Assembly (NCBI GenBank): GCA_024741835.1
Contig: JAENRP010000135.1
Location: forward strand, 42,501-106,500
Source: Diplocarpon mali
Lineage: Eukaryota; Ascomycota; Leotiomycetes; Helotiales; Drepanopezizaceae
DNA length: 64,000 nt
Direction of reading: 5' to 3'
Shown: piece by piece, positions 34,761-46,300 of the stretch
Layout: every line of letters starts with the position of its first letter
How positions within the stretch are numbered: position 1 is the stretch's first letter
Translations under genes and position numbers: made by a program
The notes under the pieces: model-generated
Database searches by the model: none
Seen by the model: only the letters and a program-made list of their open reading frames with translations
Told to the model about the DNA's origin: nothing

Positions 34761-37700
34761 ATGCCGCCACGTTTGGAGCTGTTGACGAAATGTTGGTCAA
34801 CGTTCGACCTGCCTATCCTCCCGTTCCTAGCACCTCGAGTCTTCCAGGCATGTCCTCGCAATACTCGAAGAGCCCATTCAAGGGCAGATCCTGTCCAGCA
34901 AAAAGCCGGCCCAACAAATCCTCCAGCAGGCCATGACAGTTTGTCTCGGCAGTCATGTAGGGAACAGGGTGAGCTGCGGAAGTTGCAGCATTTCAAGCCT
35001 CATAGCCTCGACAAGTCGAGCCTGAACGGCAGTACACACGACGAAGAAGTCGTCAAAGACGATCTGCCCGGTCAGTTGCACTGCCAACCACGCAGAGATC
35101 AGGAAGAGTTGCTCAATTTGCAGCAACGGGAGCGTGAAAGTCTAGATACATTGAGCTCTGGCGGGAGCACGCGAGACTATGAGGAGCTCTTTTGGAACGA
35201 TGTAGAAACTAAAGGGGTTCGCCAACGAAGTAATGCCAGAAAGCATTTATTATCTGCATTTTCTGACGAGGAAGGGGACTTTTGGGCGAAATATAAAGAA
35301 ACCTGGAGAAATCAAGGATTACCTCGGAGCTCAAGTCGAAAATTGAGGAAAGCGAGATCAGCTAAAAGCACAGCCACCAAACTGACTGAAGCCTTCCGTG
35401 TTTCTCCACTATGTGGAGAGCAGCAAGGAGCCATCTTACGATCAGGAAGAAGCGGACATGCCTCTCAAAAGGGCCATCAAATTCTCAATAATCACAATAC
35501 AAGGCTTCGGCCAGTCTCGCCAGAAACCCAGATTCCCAAGCAAAAACGGGTGAAAATCGTACAAGATCAGGAATGGTGGAGGGGGATCGAACAGAAGAGG
35601 GCAACTCGCATAAACCGCGCTGCCGTGCGAGGACTTCCCAGAATTCCAGCTAAACTCATCAGGATCACACGATCTGGAGAGTCCGATAGTTACTCCTTCT
35701 CCAGGACCTGGAACTGCCGTTTTGCGTTGCTTAATTCTCGTTACGACAAGTGTATGAAAGACATACGTCTAGTGCGCCAGCAAGTCTTTTCTGACAAGCA
35801 ACCCCGAGTCTCGCGCCGTTTTGTCGAAGAGCTGGTTGAGGCCACATCCACGGATTTGCTTGCAGAAAAATGGAAAGCCCTAGATCCACAAAGAAGAAAC
35901 CATTTATGGTCGGATCTTATATTGAAGGTTCTAGAATACTACCCACAACATGCTCTTGACATTTTGATGGCAACCTTCGTACAACCATATCCTCCGGGAT
36001 ATGCTATTGCGGATAGTCTTGATTTTATAATCTCTTACTTCCTCAGCGACCCGAACATATCGCTAGCCAAGGGTGCCACCATTGTGAAAGCATTTGACTA
36101 CTTCTTAACGAACGGCCCGAAAGGCCACGTCCACTTCCTTCAGCGAACAGTCTACAGGTCAATGGGGCTGTTAGATGCACGGTTTTTGGAGGAGCTTTAT
36201 TCCACATTAGTTGCTGCCAACCACCCGCTACATGAGAATACACTGCTCCAGTTTGGCACTCGGTCGGTGAAACTCGGCAATTACAAAACTGCATGCTCAA
36301 TCTTGCAAAAGCTGAAAGACCAAGGATGTGACTTCAGTACCTCAAAGGTGATTGGCTTCTATTTGAGCCTGCTGCGGCAAACGATTCAAGATAAGAAAAG
36401 AGAAACCCATTCTGTGAAGTTCGAAATAGCTAGGCTCCTTTGGTTGGCAGCCGAGGTGAAACCCAACATCACAATATATAATGTTCTGCTAGAAAATGCG
36501 CTGCAATCTGGAAACCAAAAAGAAGCCTGGCGGCTCCACGATCTCATGATACAGAGCGGTCTTCAGCCTAGCGAGTACACATACTCCTTGCTATTAAACG
36601 ACTCAAAGTTGCGGGTGGACCCGCCTGCTATTCGAAAGGTACTAGATTGTATCCGAAGATGTGACATCAAAAATACTAGGATCATCACCGACATATTACA
36701 TGCAATTCTCCTTCTTCATCAACAAGAGCGGAAGCTTCTCGAGAAATCGGGTGGGCCGACTGAAAGGCAGCAGCCGGCGTTCGTCTGTCTACTTCCAGTT
36801 TATCTCCAACACTTCAACGTAGAACCGCTGGCCCGGATCATCCCCAACTTTTCGGAACGTTACCTCAATCTGGATAACACCAAGAGCACTGATTCACAGA
36901 CACTGTTAAGGGATCCTCCAGGTCCAACTTTGGTGGTCATGATCACCGCGTTTCTTGACAACATACCAACTTCCTTGCCTGCGAAGAAGTTCTACGACCA
37001 GTTCCGTATTTTAGTACACAACAATGACCCAGTCGTCATCCCTCTGGTGCATACCACACACGTGTGGAACCTTGTTCTTCAATCATTCAGCAAGTTTCCC
37101 GAAAGACTTGGCGACTGTTCCATTCTCATAGGGGACATGCTATCTCCTAAAGACTCAATATCTACGGTACCCGTGTCCCAGTTGCTACCAGAGGAGACCG
37201 ACGGATTTGAATCACAACCCGCTCTCGAGAATGACACTGCCGTAGCGTCTCATGGCCCCAGTGGCTCGCTCCCTGATACTTCACCTTCTAGTTCCTCGCC
37301 TCCTAAACCAGACGTCTTCACCTGGTCCATTCTTATCAAAATATTCATGGACCAGCAACAATCTCGCGCTGCGGAAAAAGTTCTGACAATGATGCGCGAG
37401 CGCGGCATTGAGCCTAGCAAAGTCACATGGAACAAACTAGCTCACGGCTACGCCAGTATGCAGAAGACCTCTGGGGTAGTTGGTGCAGTGGCGAGGCTCG
37501 AGGAGGCAGGTATGCAGGCTGACGAGTTTACTATGAGTGCGCTGAGCAAAATTAAGAATAGAAGGGCTCTGATCGAGGAGCTGAGGAGGAAGGATGCCAA
37601 ATCTAGAGAAGCAGAGGTCGCACTCATGAAAGACTTGCAAGATAATCTTCAAGCACATCATGAGTACCAAGAGGAAGAGGTCATTGGGGCGAGGAAGGAT

Positions 37701-37826
37701 GCCGAAGCTGTGGATGCAGGGGTCTCATATGTGAGAGACTTAAAAGATGATCTTAAGGCACACCTCGATTACAGAGAGGGAGAGGCTATGGGGGGGAGGA
37801 AGCGAGGAGGACGCGTGGTACGATGA
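34761..37826 (+). CDS. Pentatricopeptide repeat protein, mitochondrial RNA factor (CYA-5-like)
   Basis: Intronless, 1021 aa. Fungal PPR proteins of this size usually act in mitochondrial mRNA maturation or translation; the Neurospora CYA-5 group is the closest pattern I know. Clear repeats occur near residues 566-620 (ITIYNVLLENALQSGNQKEA, then IQSGLQPSEYTYSLLL) and near 848-925 (DVFTWSILIKIFMD, MMRERGIEPSKVTWNKLAHG, EEAGMQADEFTMSAL). Further helical repeats fill 390-560. Residues 1-300 are low-complexity and charged, with a basic start consistent with mitochondrial import. The C-terminus has two related acidic-basic blocks (MKDLQDNLQAHHEYQEEE and VRDLKDDLKAHLDYREGE), an internal duplication of about 35 residues. 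Confidence 0.88.
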   Translation: MPPRLELLTKCWSTFDLPILPFLAPRVFQACPRNTRRAHSRADPVQQKAGPTNPPAGHDSLSRQSCREQGELRKLQHFKPHSLDKSSLNGSTHDEEVVKDDLPGQLHCQPRRDQEELLNLQQRERESLDTLSSGGSTRDYEELFWNDVETKGVRQRSNARKHLLSAFSDEEGDFWAKYKETWRNQGLPRSSSRKLRKARSAKSTATKLTEAFRVSPLCGEQQGAILRSGRSGHASQKGHQILNNHNTRLRPVSPETQIPKQKRVKIVQDQEWWRGIEQKRATRINRAAVRGLPRIPAKLIRITRSGESDSYSFSRTWNCRFALLNSRYDKCMKDIRLVRQQVFSDKQPRVSRRFVEELVEATSTDLLAEKWKALDPQRRNHLWSDLILKVLEYYPQHALDILMATFVQPYPPGYAIADSLDFIISYFLSDPNISLAKGATIVKAFDYFLTNGPKGHVHFLQRTVYRSMGLLDARFLEELYSTLVAANHPLHENTLLQFGTRSVKLGNYKTACSILQKLKDQGCDFSTSKVIGFYLSLLRQTIQDKKRETHSVKFEIARLLWLAAEVKPNITIYNVLLENALQSGNQKEAWRLHDLMIQSGLQPSEYTYSLLLNDSKLRVDPPAIRKVLDCIRRCDIKNTRIITDILHAILLLHQQERKLLEKSGGPTERQQPAFVCLLPVYLQHFNVEPLARIIPNFSERYLNLDNTKSTDSQTLLRDPPGPTLVVMITAFLDNIPTSLPAKKFYDQFRILVHNNDPVVIPLVHTTHVWNLVLQSFSKFPERLGDCSILIGDMLSPKDSISTVPVSQLLPEETDGFESQPALENDTAVASHGPSGSLPDTSPSSSSPPKPDVFTWSILIKIFMDQQQSRAAEKVLTMMRERGIEPSKVTWNKLAHGYASMQKTSGVVGAVARLEEAGMQADEFTMSALSKIKNRRALIEELRRKDAKSREAEVALMKDLQDNLQAHHEYQEEEVIGARKDAEAVDAGVSYVRDLKDDLKAHLDYREGEAMGGRKRGGRVVR

Positions 37827-38378
37827 TTTATTTGCTTTGAACTATGGGGAAGAAAAGTTCGAAGCGGAAAAGTTGCAAGGAAATATAGGAGTAATCGCTC
37901 GGTTGGCGGACTAACTGTAATTTTACGACCATCTGTGCCTAACATACTAATGTGTACATCAACAAAACCGGTCTAAAAACCATGTATGTCCGGCAGAAAA
38001 TAGTCAAATCCATGCCACTCTTAGTTCTCATGTTTATCAGTATTCGCTTGTGGAGCTTCCATGTTACTGCTCACTATAGTTTGTAAAGGCAAATCGTTAA
38101 ATCATGCGGGCGTTTGACCAGTCCTGTTCGAGTGGCATTTCTTACACACACGTTCTTGAAAAGTTGAAACAAGGAGAGTCCCGGATTCGGAACACAGAAG
38201 CGCGACAGGCTTTTGCAAATATCATTTTTGAATTCAGTAAGAGCTTTACATTCGGCATCCTCCTGGCACACAGAGACTAGCTGTCCTCGTCTGGTACTGC
38301 TCCGTAATATGCCAGAGAAAGCCCGCACCGGATTTTCCCTGAGTGCCATCTTAATTATCATACCACTCTCTGTCGCCC
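37827..38378. other. Convergent intergenic region
   Basis: 552 bases between the PPR and RBR stop codons. A minus-strand frame (38074-38382) with several Cys begins inside the last RBR codons and has no signal peptide or known pattern; it is not annotated. Confidence 0.55.
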
Positions 38379-39952
38379 TCAACCTTCGAGTAATTTACAG
38401 TACCCGCATAGCACTCTAACGCACTCTTTACACTCCCAAGCAATTTTGCTCTCGATGAACACCGTCCCGTGCTCCGTCTCGGCCCCGTCCATGGAAGCAG
38501 CAGGCGAAGGTAGGATCAAACCTCCAGATCCGTCCGCCGCTTCGGCAGCGATTGATTTTGAGCGATCTGATATCTTGATATGCCTGAAACAAGCATGGCA
38601 TTCCAGTCCAGCTCTTGGAAAAAATGCAGGGTCGTGCGCAAGCCACTCATGCAAACAGTCCCAGCGCTTTGGTACTTCAATGTCCGTTTCGTCACCAGAC
38701 TGGTCACTATCGCCTTCCTCGTGGCGATCAGTACCAATAATTTCATCTTTGGCATCGGGAGCTTCCATTTCTTGGCAAAACTTTTTACATACGTCTGCTG
38801 GTCTCAAGCACACCCAGCAGAACTCAGCACCGCACTGACAGCTGAGAAAAGTAAGTTCTTACGACCTAATTGTCTTGTAATTTCCATCATGAAGGTGGCG
38901 AGTGGGGACAATAAACACAGGAACGATGGGGCTCACCCGACGTAGTTGCAGCCATACATCTTTGACACCCCAACCCTGCATCTGGGACAACGCTTGATCT
39001 TCCAATGCTGAAGCTGCTTTGCTAGATCGAGTTCCTCCATAGGACAGTCTTCATCATGGGCGAGAGATCGACAACTGGTACAAATCAAAGCCTGGCATTC
39101 AGGACATGTAACATTGACTTTCAGAATCTGAGCATCAGTCTCCGTTGCATATCCGGCACCGCCCTCTTCAATAAGCAGATCGTTTTCCGATGGTAAACGG
39201 GGTACGTTTTCCTCTGATTCTGCCACATGGGCAAGAGCCTTCGGATGGTGGAATAACCTTGAAGGAATGAATGATGAGCAAGTGGGTACTGGACAATATA
39301 GCCTATCTCCTGTGTTGTGCTCCAAAAATTTGATTTTGTATAGATTGGCCTTATTCAATTCAGTATTCAGGGCTCGAGAGATTGAAGTACTTGGAGCCCT
39401 GATGTCTAGTTAGCATGCGATCTGTTGATCACCTCCAGTTTCAAGGTGCGGATCTGATGACATTTGCGATAAATCACATACCACCTGTTCTGTAGACAAA
39501 AGGCCCTCGACGACGAACAGCGGTATAGGACCGCAGCATTTGACTGGCATCATAGACTCTCTTTGGCAAGCATCCAAAAACCATTGCTTGATACATCCAA
39601 TGCAAAATTTTAACGAGGCGCACTTGTGACATCGATAGGGAAAATGCAGAAGGTCGGCGGACTCAAGGCAGATGTCGCAAGTCTGCTTCGATTCAGCCCC
39701 AAGCTCAGGAACAGCAGAGTCCACTGAACTTTCCCTCGTTGGGGGAACATTGACGAGAGGAGCTGGCACAAGCAAAGCGCCGTTTGCCATCGAATATCCT
39801 GCAGGCTGTACGGCGTGGGCAGCTACGCTGTCGAGTATATCTAGAGATGAAGAAGCCGGTGGTAGCTGTGGCAAGGGGTCTCTCGTGAACACACTCGGTC
39901 CCCTGCCGTGGGCTGATTTTCCCTGGTCTTCTTGGTCTGTCGGGTTATTCAT
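38379..39952 (-). CDS. RBR-type E3 ubiquitin ligase (RING1-IBR-RING2)
   Basis: RING-between-RING ligase, a RING/HECT hybrid. Exons (minus) 39482-39952, 38937-39349, 38379-38841 give 448 aa. RING1 is at about 92-140 (CDIC, then CHKC, FCIGC, MPVKCC). IBR is at about 176-259 (RLYCPVPTCSSFIP, VTCPECQALICTSC). RING2 is at about 278-307 (KRCPRCRVGVSKMYGC, then CQCGAEFCWVC); Cys291 is at the catalytic position. The His that follows it in ARIH-type enzymes (CNHM) is Tyr here (CNYV). Intron 1 (39350-39481, 132 bp, GTATGT to ATAAG) was chosen because it joins STEQV to ANLYKIKFLEHNT; an earlier acceptor is less good. The C-terminal 140 residues include a Cys-rich end (CHAC, then CKECVRVLCGYC). Confidence 0.88.
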
Positions 39953-40715
39953 CGGCGGCAGATAAAGAGGTAAAGAGGCTGGCAGGCAGCGTCGACCAGC
40001 TGCCGGCACCGTCGCCGTCGCCTTATGCTAAGGAAGAAGGCCTGCAGTCAGTAATAAGTATGAGAAGCCGCAAGATAGAGCTCGAGGCACTGAACAGAAT
40101 TTGTAGATTTGAATCAGACGTTGAGAAAAACTTTCAGTCCTCGAAAGCCTACGAGAAACGAGTGTGACGTCTTGTTGGCGAGAAAGGAAAGAGTTCGCTG
40201 AAACGAGCAGACTGTAAGGAAATGGCAACACACAAGATTACCAAGCGAAAAGAAAAGGACGAAGGAAAGGGAAGAAAAGAGAAGGAGAGATCTCGTAAAA
40301 AAGAAAAAGGAGAAAATAAATAGAAGCGGCTGTCGCCTTGGCCTGGTTCCTCGTTTCCACTCAATCAGGCTGCTATTGAGGTGAAGTCCGACGGACGTCT
40401 ATAAAGCTCCCAAATGAACGAGTCTCATTGGCTGTCTTGGTTAGCACCAGCAACGTAAGGCATTAATGTGCAATGCAATGCAGTGAATATCTCCCAAAAG
40501 TGGTTGTAAGACCCAATAAGTAGAAACAATGAACGAGTAAGAAGCGAATGGGAGAGACAATCATATAGCTGCTGATGACGGAGCCTTATTTAAGGTATGC
40601 TAGTTATGTGCTTGTTTTAGCGGCAACGCCAACCTTAATTGTCCGACATTCTTGGACCAGCATAATTCAAATTAATGCAGCGTCCTCATTCCTTAATTCC
40701 TGGTTGGAGATCAAT
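39953..40715. other. Divergent intergenic region
   Basis: 763 bases between the RBR and SHB17-like starts, purine-rich on the plus strand at 40240-40320. Nothing coding is supported. Confidence 0.55.
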
Positions 40716-41528
40716 ATGCCAGATAAAGATGCTGGAACCCCGAGAGTCTTTCTCGTCCGCCACGGTAGGTCTAATGCAATTGATTGCATCGACTATTCCA
40801 ACTCCAATCGCGCCTGAGGTAGAGGAATCTGGAAGACGCAGAGTAAAATCGCAAGTGCTAACCCTGGCACAGGAGAGACTGAATGGACTATCTCTGGGAG
40901 GTATACTGGTCGAAGTGATATCCCATTGACAGCAAATGGTGAGAAGCAGGTCTCCGCATCCGCAAATGTGATTGTCGGTCCTGGCAAAATTGTCGACCCC
41001 TCCAGGATAGCCCACTTGTTCGTCAGCCCTCGGACTCGAGCCCAGCGGACGTATGAACTGCTATTTGACGAAGCCTCCCGCGAAAACCTCAAAGAAAGCT
41101 ACGAAACCTGTGAGGATATCCGGGAGTGGGAGTATGGAGCGTATGAGGGGCTTTTGACTGCCCAGATCAGAGCTGCGCGAAATGAAAAGGGCTTAGACCG
41201 CGAGAGGCCGTGGAATATCTGGGTGGACGGGTGTGAAAGCGGTGAATCGGCCGCTCAAGTGGCTGATCGTCTTGATCGGATCATCATCAGGATAAGGGAG
41301 ATACAGGGACCATATATGCATGGAGAAAAGGCAGTAGATGTAGTCCTTATTGCTCACGGCCACATTTTGAGGGCATTTGCAAAGAGATGGATCGGGTTCG
41401 AACTCGGACGAAGGTTGCCTATGATGCTGGAACCTGGAGCCATTGGCGTGCTATCTTACGAGCACCACAGGGTTGACGAGCCAGCTTTACTACTTGGTGT
41501 CAACATGGGAGGTAGCGAGGAGAGCTGA
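40716..41528 (+). CDS. SHB17: Histidine phosphatase, sedoheptulose-1,7-bisphosphatase (Shb17)-like
   Basis: Branch-1 histidine phosphatase. In yeast, Shb17 dephosphorylates sedoheptulose 1,7-bisphosphate and feeds ribose synthesis. Exons 40716-40764 and 40873-41528 give 234 aa. The 108-bp intron (GTAGGT to GCACAG) falls inside the catalytic signature: VRHG is in exon 1, and ETEWTISGRYTGRSDIPLT begins exon 2. Catalytic His16, Arg15 and the second His in LIAHGHILRAF are present, as is REWEYGAYEGL with its conserved Glu. WNIWVDGCESGES matches the Shb17 subgroup rather than cofactor-dependent phosphoglycerate mutase. It converges on EFM6 with 50 bp between stop codons, so the 3' UTRs must overlap. 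Confidence 0.9.
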
Positions 41529-41578
41529 AGCAGCGCATGGAGCGTAGTGACGTTACAATGAAATTATGTTCAATGGAT

Positions 41579-42389
41579 TCATGGCTTTCGTTTGAATGTA
41601 TACAAGAACAACCCTTCCCTTGAGAACCTCACTCTGTCTTGATCCTCAACTTCCTCGACGACGAACTTCTTCCTGGCGTTCCTCATAAACTGCAAGTCGG
41701 CTCTCCTGCGCTTTTTGAAACAGAAATATACGACGGATTCCTCGCACAAGTCAAGAAGGTCCTCGAGTGTGGCGAGAAGCAAGGGGAAGGCTGGCTCGAA
41801 GTAGACGCAGTCGGCGGCTAGAATGACATTTGGCTTCTCCTTGACAATCTCCCCTGGTAGTGGATCGCCCCTAGAGCTTGGTCAAGAGGACCCTTCTAAC
41901 GATAATCAAACAGAGAAACGTACCAGTTCAGGACCATTTCATTGACACGTGACTGTAGCTTGTTCAACTTGATATTTTGGCGCATGAGCTCGACCATGTT
42001 TTCTTGATCCGAGATGTATATAGGATGATCCAATTCACACCCCATGGCCAGGCCTAGTCCGACGAGTCCCCCACCAGCTCCAAGCTCAAGACTTGGACCC
42101 CCAGTCAGCGAATCTCCGACTTGGTAGGTGAAGCGGGCAAGACTCACATTCGCGCATGTTTCAGGGAGATTCTGTGATAGCGGAGCATGTGCTGGGCGAG
42201 TACCACACCGGCAGGCCAAAGTTGCCCCCCACAGCCCGACTTGAGGTCCTCACGTAGCTGAAGTGGCGGCTCGAGGAGGGCGGAGAAGTTGACCCACGTA
42301 GTCGATGCGCCTTTGTAGGCGGGTACAGGGGCCAGGTCCTCCCCCATCGCCAGAGGAGAGAATTCTGGAGAAACCGAACGGGCCTGCAT
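41579..42389 (-). CDS. EFM6: Protein-lysine methyltransferase Efm6 (METTL21-like)
   Basis: Seven-beta-strand SAM-dependent methyltransferase; yeast Efm6 methylates translation elongation factor eEF1A. Exons (minus) 42148-42389, 41924-42091, 41579-41870 give 233 aa. Intron 1 (GTGAGT, branch GCTGAC, acceptor CCAAG) joins LKHARI to LELGAGGGLVGLGLA, the SAM-binding glycine loop. Intron 2 joins MVLNW to GDPLPGE. The substrate-side motif AADCVYFEPAFPLLL (DxxY type) and YFCFKKRRRADLQF identify the Efm6 subgroup. WPAGVVLAQH near residue 65 is the usual entrance motif. A second in-frame ATG lies 14 codons downstream of the one chosen. Confidence 0.91.
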
Positions 42390-43344
42390 TATGAAAACAG
42401 TCGACGGAGCGTAGGGGAAAAGTAGTAATTGGAGTTGGCCCGAGTGAAAGTCGTGAGTTTAACCCTACTCGGGGGATTATATCGAAGCTCGCAAGAAAGC
42501 AATTCTTATAGCAGTTTGGAGGTTACAAGAAGCGCAAGGTACCTTAACTAGCGAAGCAATCAAGGCTCCTGATCCTCAAATCGTGTGACTAGTTGAATAG
42601 GACAGGTGGGCCGTGCTCAATGTCTGAATACCTTGATAATGCCTTCATAGCCCGGTTTAGCGAGAATAATCTGGGTTGTAGGACGGGATTTGCAAACTAT
42701 CGGGTAGAGAAGTGTTAAGCGAGGTTAAAAATATTATACTTAAGGTGCTACCCGGTATAATCGGTAGCCTTATTTAAGCCAGCTTACTTCGCGTACCGAC
42801 CAACCTCTTCGCTCGCTCGCCCCATTCTTCAATTCTCCCCCATCCCAACAAGCACCTCTCACCACAACTCTAGCAAGGGGGCTGTCTCCTGTCTGCTGTC
42901 TTGCTACATCCCGCCGTCACAGAAGTGTAAGAATTGTTGGAGGTAGGTGAAGCCTGGCTACATACCTTGGTTGGGCCGACCTGGCCCAGCCAGGTGGCTG
43001 GCGTGGAATGTTCGTCAGACGTTGCTGCCAAAGAGCCACACATTCGCTTCCTCTCCTCTGTACGAGGCTGGGATGGAATTTGTCCTCTCTCTCCCTTGCA
43101 GTGTGTCATTCTTTGCCATTCCTCTCTTTGGATTGCAAGCAAGGCGATACCACCTCACTATGCTGCGCCTCCAAAATTTATCTTCACTGACAACCAGAAT
43201 GATATCCTTTATCTCTCATTGTAACTTCGTCAATTTGCATGCATGCTTGGGTCAAGGGTACCTTTGCGCATCCATACTGCCCTACGACCCTTCATTTGGT
43301 GCCTCTCAAGTAACAAATCTCCTGCAAGCTGCAGCATCATAAAC
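42390..43344. other. Divergent intergenic region with an AT-rich hairpin
   Basis: 955 bases between the EFM6 and AXL2 starts. At about 42738-42775 an imperfect inverted repeat (TAAG..GCTACC, then GGTAGCCTTA) encloses CGGTATAATC in an AT-rich patch; it could be a relic of a small element. A CT-rich stretch at 42800-42870 and short open frames up to 43342 look like leader of AXL2. Confidence 0.45.
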
Positions 43345-46300
43345 ATGGTATTACGGGGTGTGTTTTTGGCTGTTGCGATCACCGAGTCTATCACCCATGC
43401 GAATCCCTCTATTGCCTTCCCTCTTAACTCTCAAGTCCCTCCTGCGGCACGAGTGGAAACACCTTTCTCTTACGCCTTTCCCAGCTCGACTTTCTTCTCC
43501 ATACTGCCCATGACATACACTCTATCGAGCGGACCCAGTTGGCTCTCGCTAGACAGCGATTCGCGGACTCTTTCTGGTACACCTTCGACGAGTGACACAG
43601 GCACAGATGCTGTAACTGGTGTTCCAATTAGTTTGACCGCAAGCGATGCGGATGGGTCAATCACACTGAACGCATCGTTGGTCATTTCGAAAGATCCAGC
43701 GCCTTCAATTAGCATACCGGCCACACAGTTACAGTCAGCTGGCCGCTTTTCGGCTCCTTCAACACTCCTGTACTATCCTTCCACGCCATTCAGTTTCAAA
43801 CTCGAGCCCGGCACGTTTTCGAGAAATGGTAGAGACGAATCTTTCAGTTACTACGCGGTTACCACAGAGAATACTCCAATGCCCGCATGGATTCAGTTTG
43901 ACGGAAGTACTCTTGAATTTAGCGGACAGACCCCCGACTACTCGTCACTCATTCTACCACCGCAGACGTTTGGACTGCAGCTTATTGCCTCAGATATTGA
44001 GGGATTCGGTGGTAGCTCTATGCTATTTGAAATCGAGGTTGGCGTGCATTTGCTAGCATTCAAAAATGCCGATGTTGTGATTAATGCAACAGTAGGAGAT
44101 AACATCGATTACAACGGACTATCTGAAAATCTGGAACTAGATGGAAATACTCCAAAGTCATCCGATCTAGTCTCAACCTCTGCTCAGATACCGTCATGGA
44201 TGGCCTTCAACAAGACGACCCTGTCGCTCAGTGGGACCGTCCCAGCAGACGCAAATTCTGCCAACGTCACTATTCAGACTACGGATATATACGGCGACAT
44301 AGCAGACGCTATTGTACGTGTTGTCATTTCAACGGGTTTGTTCAGCAAATCACTTCGAGACTTGAATGCTACAATAGGCTCGACCTTCTCCTACGATTTC
44401 GGCACTTACTTTAGGAATATATCAGACACAAGTCTTGCTGTGCAGATCTCTCCTCCCCAGACCTGGCTTTCTTTCAATTCCGAAACATTCATATTAGCTG
44501 GAGAAGTACCCTCAGGAACGGAACCAACAACTATTGACATTGCACTGTCTGCAACCTCGAATTCACACAAGACCGCAGAATCGCAATCACTTAAACTCCT
44601 GCTTGTCGCAAGCAACCACACTACCACATCTTCCTCTGTTTCGACTTTCTCAACGCCAACAAAGACACCTACTGTAGCAGAGACTAGCAAGCCAACCGCA
44701 GCAAGCTCACACAAGCGTCTCAGTACAAAGAGTATTTTGGCAATATCTATATCTCTTGGACTGGCTTTCCTTACCCTGTTACTCGCGTTTTGCTTTTACT
44801 GTTATCGAAGAAGAGCGGCAAATAAACCGAGGGGTTTCGGAAAGATAGAAAAGCGCTCAATATCGTCGCCAATTGAACCAGCATCAAGTCGCCTGAGTAT
44901 ATCGGAAGCCGCGTACCAGCCGTCCCCTTTATTACCAGTACCGCCACATCGTCCACTCCAACTAGATATGTCCGGATTTGCAACACAAGGTGGCTCGAGA
45001 TCAGAAGCTGTTCTGGGACAAATCGCCGGTGCAGAGACTGCTGAGAGAGGAAGGAACCCGACAAGGATGGTAGACAACCCTCTGAGAAGATCGAAAACAA
45101 TGTCCGATCCATGGCTATTGCGATTCGTAGGATCGTACAACTCAGACGTCGACAGGGGCCGATCGAAATCCGCCAATGAGTTATCTAGGTCGGAGAATAG
45201 CTGGAGATACACCCAAGAAAGCAGCACGTACCTGAACCTGAGATCCTCGGGCACAAGCTCATCTCGAACCCAACCTTTAGGCAGGACCTATTCCAACTAC
45301 TCGCGGAAGGGCCATGTTCGAAGGTCGGCAATGATCTTTCCTTCGAATGCATCTCGTCCCGATAGAGAAAGTTATCCTCCTCCTCAACGTCCGAAAAGCA
45401 CAATCCTGAATCTGCGAGACAGTAATTTCTCCGAGACGCCCCTCGATAGCTTCTCAGCTCTGCAGAGCCAAGCTAATATACAAGAAGATACCGACGCTGC
45501 AGAATACACAGACACACCTAGAATACTAAATTCGACAGGAAGACAGCCCAAACTCACGAGCATGATGGATAGAACTATTAGCATAGGTCATGGTCGACCG
45601 CAGACCACGGCGTCCTTTTCCGAGATATGCAAACGGCGCAGCATCGGTCACGGACAAGACCAAGCGGGTAGCCGCGAACCTGTCAGGGACTCCAGAACCT
45701 GGTTGGCAGTCGCTACATTACTGGAAAATGAGAAGAGGCGAAGCATTGCCAGCGCTGCTTCAGCCACTGCCGACGATGAGCCTCTACGAAAAGCACGACC
45801 AATGTCACCGAGAAAGACCATTCGACAAGTAACCAAAAGCCCTTCCATCCACCATACAACCGCACTCTCCGAAAGCAGCGGTAACTCGCGTCTCTCACGA
45901 CCTGTAAGCAGAAGGGTCGGTTCTTCCCCCTTCTTCGGCGGCTCGTCAATACGCAATTCCAACTCCAAAGGAATTACAAAAAGCTCGAGACGATACCGAG
46001 CTTCCTACGCCGACTCGCCTACGGTCCCCGAAGAAGCGTTAATGATTAACCTGGAAGCCACGATCGCGCGAGGACTAAGAGAGATGAGCGATGAAACCGA
46101 ACCTCGGGACTCTTTCGGCATCAGCTACGAGATGGCGAGAGAGGGGACTAGACGACTGAGGGGCTTTCTATCTAGCCAACTAAGAGGGAGCAGGACGAGG
46201 GATAGCATTGTCTCGAACGGTAGTAGGGACAGCCGCTTTGAATCGGCAGCCTCGCTATCGCAAATGGATCGCAGTCCTGGTCGGGAACAGCGCCTGCAAG

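Noticed and set aside
34724..34936. 70-codon ORF overlapping the PPR start
   Set aside because: Out of frame with the 1021-codon PPR frame and without motifs; kept only as a possible upstream ORF.
38074..38382. Minus-strand ORF with several cysteines after the RBR gene
   Set aside because: It begins in the last codons of RBR, lacks a signal peptide, and is probably the 3' UTR.
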